In this document: positions 7,238 to 13,534 of the stretch, piece after piece
Position numbering within the stretch: position 1 is the stretch's first letter
Layout of the letters: the number at the start of each line of letters is the position of its first letter
The notes under the pieces: model-generated
What the model was told of the DNA's origin: nothing
The model's input: only the letters and a program-made list of their open reading frames with translations
Databases searched by the model: none
Assembly: GCA_016201575.1 (NCBI GenBank)
Contig: JACQCN010000005.1
Span: 1-13,534, forward strand
Source: Candidatus Rokuibacteriota bacterium
Lineage (GTDB): Bacteria; Methylomirabilota; Methylomirabilia; Rokubacteriales; CSP1-6
Direction of reading: 5' to 3'
Length of the DNA: 13,534 bases
Translations under genes and position numbers: made by a program

Positions 7238-8350
7238 GTGGCCACGCTGGCCGTCTTCCTGACCGACGCCCTCCGGAAATTCGAGGCCAAGGGCGAGATC
7301 AAGCCCCGCTACTACAACCCCGGCGACTTTTTCTCGGACGTACACTTCTTCACGCCGGCGCGAGCGGACGTGGAGGCGCACCAAGTCCAGACCCTGGTTG
7401 GCAGGGCGACGCTGACGATCCATTCCATGGGCAAAGGCTTTCCCGTCAGCGGTCTGTCCGGGCGAGGCCGCCTTGCACGCTTGCTACGCTCGGCCAAACC
7501 GGTGGTGATCCGTGCCTACGATCCTGGCGCCCGTGGAGCGCTCGCGGTTGTGTGGGGCCGGCGACTCGGGATACCGGTAGTGGTGTCGGTCCACTGTGAC
7601 CTCGACGATCAGCGTCGAAGCGAGCGTCGGCTCGTTCATCACCTCCGCCGCCCGCTGGAGGCTTTTACCCTTCGGCGGGCCGACCGCGTAGTGTGCGTGT
7701 CGCATCACGTGGCGCACTACGCCAGGCGTTACGGCAGCGCGCACGTCGAAGTGATCTACAACCGGGTCGATACGAAGCGGTTCGCGCCGGCCGCGGCCGA
7801 TCGACGACATCCGGACGTGAAACCCGTCGTGCTCTCGGTCATGCGACTCGTCGCCCAGAAGGCGCCGGAATGCCTGATCCACGCCATGCAGGGCCTCGAC
7901 GCCCGTCTGGTCCTCATCGGCGACGGCGAGCGGACAGCGGAGATCGAGGCTCTGGTGGACCGGCCCGCCCTCCGCGACCGTGTCGAGCTCGTTCCGGCCG
8001 TGCCCCACCGGGACATCAGCCGGTACTACGCGAGCGCCGACGTGTTCGCGATCGCCTCCCATTACGAAGGGTTCTGCATCCCGGTGCTCGAGGCCATGGC
8101 GTCGGGCCTGCCGGTGGTGGCGAGTGACATCGCGGTCATTCGGGAAGTGCTGGGAGGAACCGGGCTGGTGGTTCCGAACCGTCCCGACTGCTTCCGCGAG
8201 GCCCTCCGCCGCCTCCTCGACGATCCCGCGTTGCGGGCGCAACTTTCGGTCCGGGCGCGCGCCCGGGCCGTGACGCTCGACGGAGCCCGGATGGAGGCGG
8301 CCGAGACGGAGCTCTATCGCTCACTGCTTGGCGGGACGCCGTCCAAATGA
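7238..8350 (+). CDS. GT4-family glycosyltransferase
   Basis: The protein has 370 residues. The frame is open back to 7124 inside the methyltransferase gene, but the GTG at 7238, one base after the previous stop, gives a normal GT-B N-terminus (VATLAVFLTDALRKFEAKG) and the expected length for the family. The N-terminal acceptor domain includes VVWGRRLGIPVVVSVHCDLD and a CVSHHVAHYARRYG segment. The C-terminal donor domain has VLSVMRLVAQKAPECLIHAM, LVLIGDGERTAEIE, and the EX7E motif EGFCIPVLE at residues 277-285 followed by AMASGLPVVASD, the nucleotide-sugar-binding signature of retaining GT4 enzymes. It probably adds a sugar to a lipid-linked glycan at the cytosolic face of the inner membrane. 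Donor and acceptor cannot be read from the sequence. No strong ribosome site precedes the GTG, so coupling to the methyltransferase is likely. Confidence 0.9.
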   Translation: MATLAVFLTDALRKFEAKGEIKPRYYNPGDFFSDVHFFTPARADVEAHQVQTLVGRATLTIHSMGKGFPVSGLSGRGRLARLLRSAKPVVIRAYDPGARGALAVVWGRRLGIPVVVSVHCDLDDQRRSERRLVHHLRRPLEAFTLRRADRVVCVSHHVAHYARRYGSAHVEVIYNRVDTKRFAPAAADRRHPDVKPVVLSVMRLVAQKAPECLIHAMQGLDARLVLIGDGERTAEIEALVDRPALRDRVELVPAVPHRDISRYYASADVFAIASHYEGFCIPVLEAMASGLPVVASDIAVIREVLGGTGLVVPNRPDCFREALRRLLDDPALRAQLSVRARARAVTLDGARMEAAETELYRSLLGGTPSK

Positions 8351-8376
8351 CTGCCAAGACGATGGTTTTCAGCAGC

Positions 8377-8406
8377 TTGATGGGTTGGGGCGCGATACGC
8401 TATGAT
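8377..8406 (+). promoter_or_regulatory. Candidate sigma-70-type promoter for the neuB operon
   Basis: TTGATG (8377-8382) and TATGAT (8401-8406) are separated by 18 bases, each one or two changes from the consensus hexamers TTGACA and TATAAT. It lies in the only sizeable gap in the right arm, 27 bases after the glycosyltransferase stop and 86 bases before neuB. Transcription would start near 8413. In such a GC-rich genome a match this good is unlikely to be random. Confidence 0.6.
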
Positions 8407-8423
8407 GGCGTTCAATTTGTGAA

Positions 8424-8442
8424 CGTCAAAACGTTTTCGACG
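8424..8442. promoter_or_regulatory. Operator-like palindrome downstream of the promoter
   Basis: CGTCAAAACGTTTTCGACG reads almost identically on both strands: the perfect core AAAACGTTTT is flanked by CGTC and GACG, with one extra C in the right arm. It starts about 18 bases after the -10 box, just past the likely transcription start, where a bound repressor could block RNA polymerase. There is no loop, so it fits a DNA-binding site better than an RNA hairpin. The regulator is not in the window. Confidence 0.4.
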
Positions 8443-8457
8443 GCCGGAGCGAAAGAC

Positions 8458-8505
8458 ATGTCAGACCGCCACGGTGTTCCGCCGGACGCAGCATGCGCAC
8501 GCTGA
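8458..8505 (+). CDS. Possible leader peptide ORF overlapping the neuB start
   Basis: A 15-codon ORF (MSDRHGVPPDAACAR) starts at ATG 8458 with GGAG (8446-8449) eight bases before it, a better ribosome site than neuB itself has. Its TGA (8503-8505) lies ten bases beyond the neuB ATG at 8493, an arrangement that would allow termination and re-initiation. The peptide has no obvious attenuator codon run. It could be chance, since the ORF is very short. Confidence 0.35.
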   Translation: MSDRHGVPPDAACAR

Positions 8506-9302
8506 TCGTTGCCGAAATCGGCGCCAACCATCTCGGGAACATGGATGTCGCCGAGAGCATGATCCGGGCGGCCGCCGAAGCCGGCGCCGACATCGTCAAG
8601 TTCCAGTCGTGGCAGGCCGCCAAGCTGCGGAAGGACTTCCCGGATTTCCAGGCCGCCTACGAGCGCCATCGACGGACGCAACTATCCGACGCCGACCACG
8701 AGCGCCTGATTGAGGCGTGCGCGAAATGCGGCGTCGAATTCTTGACCACCTGTTTCGATGTGGACCGGGTCGACTTTCTGGCCGGCCTCGGGCTGAAGCG
8801 TATCAAAGTGGCCAGTCCCGACTGTGCGAGCTTTGCCCTGATCGATCGGCTGAAGGCGAAATTCGAGCACCTCATCATCTCGACCGGAATGTCGACGGAT
8901 GAGGAGGTGCAAGCGATGATCCGACGCGTCCGCGGCCACCGCGTGACTGTGCTGCATTGCATCTCCCTCTACCCACCGCCGTCTCACCGCGTCAACATGG
9001 CGCGTCTCGAGTGGCTGCGGTCGCAGGGCGTGGCGGTCGGGTTTTCCGACCATACCCTGGGGACCGACGCAGGCAAGTTCGCCATCGCGCTCGGCGCCGA
9101 AATCGTCGAAAAACATTTCACGCTCAGCCGCAAGCTCCCGGGGAAGGACCAAGCGGTGTCGGGGGAGCCGAGCGAGTTCGCCGAGCTCCGCCGCTGGGCC
9201 GAGAGTGTGGAAACGATGCGGGGCACGGCCACGCCTGGTCTCAGCCCGGAGGAGCTCACGCTGCGCGACATTTACATGGGCAAGTGGGGAAGCAACCGAT
9301 GA
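8493..9302 (+). CDS. neuB: NeuB-family nonulosonic acid synthase (N-acetylneuraminate synthase-like), short form
   Basis: The protein has 269 residues. NeuB enzymes condense phosphoenolpyruvate with N-acetylmannosamine or a related six-carbon sugar to give a nine-carbon nonulosonic acid. Family motifs are clear: AEIGANHLGN (7-16), KFQSW, LTTCFD, ISTGMSTDEEV, VLHCISLYPPP, GFSDHT (183-188) and EIVEKHFTL with H208, then PGKDQAVSGEPSEF. This is the TIM-barrel catalytic domain only. Classical NeuB (about 340-350 residues) ends with a SAF/antifreeze-like domain that closes the partner subunit's active site; here the protein ends YMGKWGSNR with no such domain. The end overlaps neuC by ATGA, so the short length is not caused by a nearby frameshift. 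The true product could be sialic acid, a legionaminic-type sugar or another ulosonic acid. The ATG lacks a strong ribosome site of its own, and a leader ORF precedes it. Cytosolic. Confidence 0.9.
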   Translation: MRTLIVAEIGANHLGNMDVAESMIRAAAEAGADIVKFQSWQAAKLRKDFPDFQAAYERHRRTQLSDADHERLIEACAKCGVEFLTTCFDVDRVDFLAGLGLKRIKVASPDCASFALIDRLKAKFEHLIISTGMSTDEEVQAMIRRVRGHRVTVLHCISLYPPPSHRVNMARLEWLRSQGVAVGFSDHTLGTDAGKFAIALGAEIVEKHFTLSRKLPGKDQAVSGEPSEFAELRRWAESVETMRGTATPGLSPEELTLRDIYMGKWGSNR

Positions 9303-10465
9303 TGCCGACGGCGCGCGGGCGGCGGAAAGTCTGCGTCGTCGTCGCCAGCCGGGCCAGTTACGCCCGGATCAAGTCGGTGCTCACGGCCGCTCAGGGCCAT
9401 CCCGATTTGCAGCTTCAACTCGTCGTCTCGGCGTCGGCCCTGCTGCACCGGTTCGGGAAGGTCGTCGACGTCATCCAGCGGGACGGGTTCCCGGTCGAGG
9501 CCACGGTCTACAACATCGTGGAGGGTGAGAATCCGACGACCATGGCCAAGTCGACGGGACTGGCCATCAGCGAGCTGGCCACGATCTTCGAGAACATGCG
9601 GCCGGACGTGGTGCTGACGGTGGCCGACCGTTTCGAAACGCTGGGCACGGCCGTGGCCACCTCGTACATGAACATCCCGCTGGCCCACACCCAGGGCGGC
9701 GAAGTGACCGGCTCCATCGACGAGAGCGTGCGTCACGCGGTGACCAAGCTGGCCCATGTCCACTTTCCGGCCACCAAGCTGTCGTCCGAGCGGCTGACCC
9801 GGATGGGCGAAGACCCGGCGACGGTGTTTCTCACCGGGTGCCCCTCGATCGATGCCATCGCCAACCTCGATCTGAGCCTTCCCGATGACCTGTTCGTGCG
9901 GTACGGCGGCGTCGGCGCGCAACTCGATCCTCGCGAGCCCTACATCGTGGTGATGCAGCACCCGGTCACCACCGAGTACGGCCAGGGATTGGCCCAGGTG
10001 AACGAGACGCTGGCGGCGGTCGCCGAGCTGAAGATGCCGACAGTGTGGTTGTGGCCGAACGTCGATGCCGGCTCCGACGACGTCGCCAAGGGGCTGCGGA
10101 TGTTCCGCGAACGCTACAACCCGACCCACATCCAGTTCTTCCGGAACTTTTCGGTCGAGGATTACGCGAGGGTCATCGACAACTGCGCCTGCCTGGTCGG
10201 CAACTCCAGCAGCGCCATTCGGGAAGGTTCCTTTCTCGGCGTGCCGGCGGTGAACGTCGGCACCCGGCAACAGGGCCGGGAACGGGGCGAGAACGTGGTG
10301 GATGTGGCGTACTCGTCGGAGGAGATTCTGAAGGCCATCCGGGCCCAGATCGCCCACGGCCGCCACCCGCGCAACCACCTGTACGGAGACGGACGCGCCG
10401 GTGAGCGCATCGCCGACATCCTGGCCGGGTTCCGGTTCACGATCCAGAAACGCCTCGCCTACTGA
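9299..10465 (+). CDS. neuC: UDP-N-acetylglucosamine 2-epimerase, hydrolysing (NeuC type)
   Basis: The protein has 388 residues. NeuC converts UDP-GlcNAc (or a related UDP-sugar) into free N-acetylmannosamine-type sugar and UDP, giving the substrate for NeuB. Motifs of the GT-B-fold epimerase family are present: VVVASRASYARIKSVL (N-terminal strand and nucleotide loop), VVLTVADRFETLGTA, HTQGGEVTGSIDESVRHA with E135, LTGCPSID, MQHPVTTEYG, and VGNSSSAIREGSFLGVPAVN (uracil/phosphate region). The first ATG (9299) overlaps the neuB stop as ATGATG; a second ATG follows at 9302, and either could be used. A much longer upstream open frame inside neuB is not coding. The direct coupling to neuB supports a shared nonulosonic acid pathway. 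No CMP-sugar synthetase (NeuA) is seen in the window, so it must lie elsewhere if the sugar is activated. Cytosolic. Confidence 0.92.
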   Translation: MMPTARGRRKVCVVVASRASYARIKSVLTAAQGHPDLQLQLVVSASALLHRFGKVVDVIQRDGFPVEATVYNIVEGENPTTMAKSTGLAISELATIFENMRPDVVLTVADRFETLGTAVATSYMNIPLAHTQGGEVTGSIDESVRHAVTKLAHVHFPATKLSSERLTRMGEDPATVFLTGCPSIDAIANLDLSLPDDLFVRYGGVGAQLDPREPYIVVMQHPVTTEYGQGLAQVNETLAAVAELKMPTVWLWPNVDAGSDDVAKGLRMFRERYNPTHIQFFRNFSVEDYARVIDNCACLVGNSSSAIREGSFLGVPAVNVGTRQQGRERGENVVDVAYSSEEILKAIRAQIAHGRHPRNHLYGDGRAGERIADILAGFRFTIQKRLAY

Positions 10466-11289
10466 TGATCGACGTCGAGTCGGTGACCATCGGGCCGACC
10501 TCGCGCTGGGGCCGGCTCAGTCCGAGCGAGCTGTGGCGGTACCGGGAGCTCGTGCTGTTCCTGGTGTGGCGGAATCTCAAGGTCCGCTACAAGCAGGCGG
10601 TCCTGGGAGCGGCGTGGGCGGTCCTGCAACCGCTGCTGCACATGATCATCTTCAGCATTTTCTTCGGGCGCCTGGCCAAGGTTCCCTCCGACGGCGTGCC
10701 GTTTCCGCTCTTCGCGTATGTCGGGCTGTTGCCCTGGCAGCTCTTCGCGAGCGCGCTGGGAGAATCGGCCAACAGCCTCATCGCCGACGAGCGCCTGGTG
10801 ACCAAGGTGTACTTCCCGCGGATCGTGATTCCGGTGGCCGCGGTCTTGAGCTGGCTGCTGGACTTCGCCGTCTCCGCCGTGCTGCTGGTCGGACTCATGG
10901 CATGGTTCCAGGTAGCCCCGGGCCCAGGGCTGCTGCTGGCCCCGGTCGTGGTGGTGGCCACGCTGGCGGTGGCGCTGGGGGTCGGGCTGTGGCTGTCGGC
11001 GTTGAACGTCCAGTACCGGGATGTGCGGTACACCCTGCCGTTTCTCACGCAGGTCCTGCTCTTCCTCAGCCCCGTTGCATATCCGAGCAGCCTGGTGCCG
11101 GAGGCGTGGCGGTGGCTCTACGGGCTCAATCCGATGGCCGGCGTGGTGGAGAGCTTCCGGTCGGCCGTCCTGGGCACCCCGCTCTCCACGCCGGTGGTCC
11201 TCTCCTCGGCGGTGGCAACGGTGATCCTCCTCGTCGGCGGGATCGGCTACTTCGGGCGGATGGAACGCACGTTCGCCGACATGATCTGA
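10465..11289 (+). CDS. wzm: ABC-2-type polysaccharide export permease (Wzm/KpsM family)
   Basis: The protein has 274 residues, the normal size for this family. The ATG shares one base with the neuC stop (TGATG). After a cytosolic N-terminus comes the amphipathic LVLFLVWRNLKVRYKQAVLG (about 30-48), then six hydrophobic segments near 47-69, 80-102, 119-147, 156-180, 191-207 and 245-264. Family-typical stretches are NVQYRDVRYTLPF (181-193), LSPVAYPSSLVP and LYGLNPMAGVVESFR (218-232). It forms the inner-membrane channel, as a dimer with the ATPase encoded next, and exports a lipid-linked glycan across the inner membrane. It is intact, in contrast to its partner ATPase gene. Its place directly after neuBC suggests the exported glycan carries a nonulosonic-type sugar. 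Confidence 0.92.
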   Translation: MIDVESVTIGPTSRWGRLSPSELWRYRELVLFLVWRNLKVRYKQAVLGAAWAVLQPLLHMIIFSIFFGRLAKVPSDGVPFPLFAYVGLLPWQLFASALGESANSLIADERLVTKVYFPRIVIPVAAVLSWLLDFAVSAVLLVGLMAWFQVAPGPGLLLAPVVVVATLAVALGVGLWLSALNVQYRDVRYTLPFLTQVLLFLSPVAYPSSLVPEAWRWLYGLNPMAGVVESFRSAVLGTPLSTPVVLSSAVATVILLVGGIGYFGRMERTFADMI

Positions 11290-11310
11290 AAGGGGCCCGC
11301 TGGGAACGCC

Positions 11311-12500
<1,190 letters not shown>

Positions 12501-12504
12501 CGGC

Positions 12505-12512
12505 GAGGGAGG
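12505..12512 (+). promoter_or_regulatory. Strong ribosome binding site of the transketolase subunit
   Basis: GAGGGAGG lies seven bases before ATG 12520. It is the best Shine-Dalgarno sequence of the operon and fixes this start against an in-frame open extension back into the ATPase gene. It lets the transketolase pair be translated independently of the broken gene upstream. Confidence 0.8.
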
Positions 12513-12519
12513 TTACTCG

Positions 12520-13392
12520 ATGACAGTGGCGCAGGCACGCGGACGACGGCTGGGCGACCCTGAGCGCCTGGCCCACAAGGCGCGGCAGATCCGCGCCACC
12601 GTGGTGCAGATGGCTCACGACGGCAAGGAAGGCCACCTGAGCTCGTCACTGAGTTGCGTCGACGTGCTGGTGGCGCTCTACAACGGCTGGTTGAACGAGA
12701 GCCCCGATCGGCCGAAGCACCCGGATCGCGACCGATTCTTCATGAGCAAGGGGCACGCCTGCTCGGCGCTGTACGCGGTGCTGGCCGATCGAGGCTTCAT
12801 CCCGACTGACTGGCTGACCGATTACGCGACGCCGGACGCCCGGCTGCGGAACCATCCTGACCGCTACGCGCTTCCGCTGCTGGAGTGCTCCTTCGGCAGC
12901 CTCGGGCAGGGCCTTGGCATCGCCACCGGCGTGCTCTACGGACTGCGACTGGACGGCAACGACGCGCCCCGGGCGGTGGTCCTCATGAGCGACGGCGAAT
13001 GCAACGAGGGCAGCGTATGGGAAGCGGCCATGTTCGCCGCCGCCCAGCGGCTCGACCGGCTGCTGGCCGTCGTCGACTACAACCGGGTCCAGGCCGTCGG
13101 CCGCAGCGACGACCTTATGGGCCACACCTCCCTCGAGGAGAAGTTCCGGGCGTTCGGCTGGGGCGCCCGCACGATCAGCGGCAACGACATGGCCGAGGTC
13201 GTCCGGGCGCTGGCCGAGTTCCCCTTCGAGCCCGGCCGCCCGTCGGCGTTGATCGCGCGGACGACCGGCGGGGCGGGCGTGAGCTTCATGGAGGACGACG
13301 TGCTGTGGCACTACCGGGTGCCGTCGACCGAGGATCTGCAGAAAGCGCTCGCCGAACTGGGCGAGCGGCCCCTGCACAAGTCCACGCGATGA
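12520..13392 (+). CDS. Transketolase, N-terminal subunit (split type)
   Basis: The protein has 290 residues, the usual length of the N-terminal half in split transketolases. It carries the thiamine-diphosphate pyrophosphate domain: KEGHLSSSLSCVDVLVALY (36-54), FFMSKGHACSALYAVL, GSLGQGLGIATGVLYGLRL, and the metal/ThDP motif SDGECNEGSVWEAAMFAAA starting at S157, with VVDYNR (N188) as the distal metal ligand region. Transketolases move a two-carbon ketol unit between sugar phosphates using ThDP and Mg2+. Split versions in polysaccharide loci are usually separate from housekeeping transketolase and are thought to serve special sugar synthesis. Here it follows the export genes after 19 bases and overlaps its C-terminal partner by ATGA. 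The SDGEC form, rather than the common GDGEL, is how I remember polysaccharide-locus homologues. The substrate is unknown. Cytosolic. Confidence 0.9.
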   Translation: MTVAQARGRRLGDPERLAHKARQIRATVVQMAHDGKEGHLSSSLSCVDVLVALYNGWLNESPDRPKHPDRDRFFMSKGHACSALYAVLADRGFIPTDWLTDYATPDARLRNHPDRYALPLLECSFGSLGQGLGIATGVLYGLRLDGNDAPRAVVLMSDGECNEGSVWEAAMFAAAQRLDRLLAVVDYNRVQAVGRSDDLMGHTSLEEKFRAFGWGARTISGNDMAEVVRALAEFPFEPGRPSALIARTTGGAGVSFMEDDVLWHYRVPSTEDLQKALAELGERPLHKSTR

Positions 13393-13534
13393 GACGGGCG
13401 TTCGCGGAGACGCTCACCCGGCTGGCCGCCGACCACCCGCGCCTGGTGTTCGTCACCGGCGACATGGGCTACCAGATGTTCGACGAGTTCCATAAGCGCT
13501 ACGGGCCACGCTACGTCAACGTCGGCGTGGCCGA
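13389..13534 (+). CDS. Transketolase, C-terminal subunit, partial (cut by right edge)
   Basis: The ATG at 13389 overlaps the stop of the N-terminal subunit (ATGA). The 48 visible codons begin MRRAFAETLTRLAADHPRLV and continue FVTGDMGYQMFDEFHKRYG, then NVGVA, ending at the window edge just before the expected glutamate. This is the start of the pyrimidine-binding domain, where the NVGVAE glutamate activates the thiamine ring. The four-base overlap means the two subunits are made together and should form one heteromeric enzyme. The remaining ~260 residues lie outside the window. Confidence 0.88.
   Translation, partial: MRRAFAETLTRLAADHPRLVFVTGDMGYQMFDEFHKRYGPRYVNVGVA

Noticed and set aside
8957..9298. 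N-terminal extension of neuC into neuB
   Set aside because: The frame is open upstream, but the extra residues are a shifted reading of neuB. The ATGA overlap at 9299 and the family N-terminus give the true start.

Overview
This is a GC-rich bacterial segment (roughly two-thirds G+C by eye, with codon third positions almost all G or C). Gene content suggests an environmental, probably subsurface or soil, bacterium: cobalamin-type radical SAM proteins, a remnant of aldehyde:ferredoxin oxidoreductase, and a surface-polysaccharide cluster. The style resembles Rokubacteria/Methylomirabilota-like or deltaproteobacterial genomes, but nothing in the window fixes the taxonomy.

Left arm, 1-3146, minus strand. 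Two radical SAM proteins lie in tandem (2699 down to 1143, then 1146 running off the left edge), joined by a 4-bp GTGA overlap. The first overlaps, also by GTGA, the end of an upstream reading frame. That upstream gene (3146 to 2696) has coding-like composition but changes frame twice, so it is broken here.

Middle, 3147-6178. This stretch is full of damaged genes. It holds a polytopic membrane protein that changes frame near 3805 and seems to lack its middle, an orphan C-terminus of aldehyde:ferredoxin oxidoreductase on the minus strand (4780-5095), about 330 bases without a recognisable gene, and a second membrane-protein remnant with frame changes near 5620 and 5778.

Right arm, 6175-13534, plus strand. 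This is a tightly packed polysaccharide locus. A zinc-ribbon methyltransferase is followed by a GT4 glycosyltransferase. After a 142-base gap with a good promoter, an operator-like palindrome and a small leader ORF come neuB, neuC, the membrane and ATPase subunits of a Wzm/Wzt-type exporter, and a split transketolase (N-terminal subunit complete, C-terminal subunit cut by the right edge). The likely role is to make a nonulosonic-acid-type sugar from UDP-GlcNAc and export a glycan. The transketolase pair hints at a further sugar skeleton step. The ATPase gene is broken just before its Walker A motif.

The main caution is the number of frame changes and missing internal segments, about eight breakpoints in 13.5 kb, while neuB, neuC, the permease, the methyltransferase, the GT4 and the transketolase subunit are intact. 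This may be real gene decay or collapsed joins in a draft assembly; the sequence alone cannot decide.
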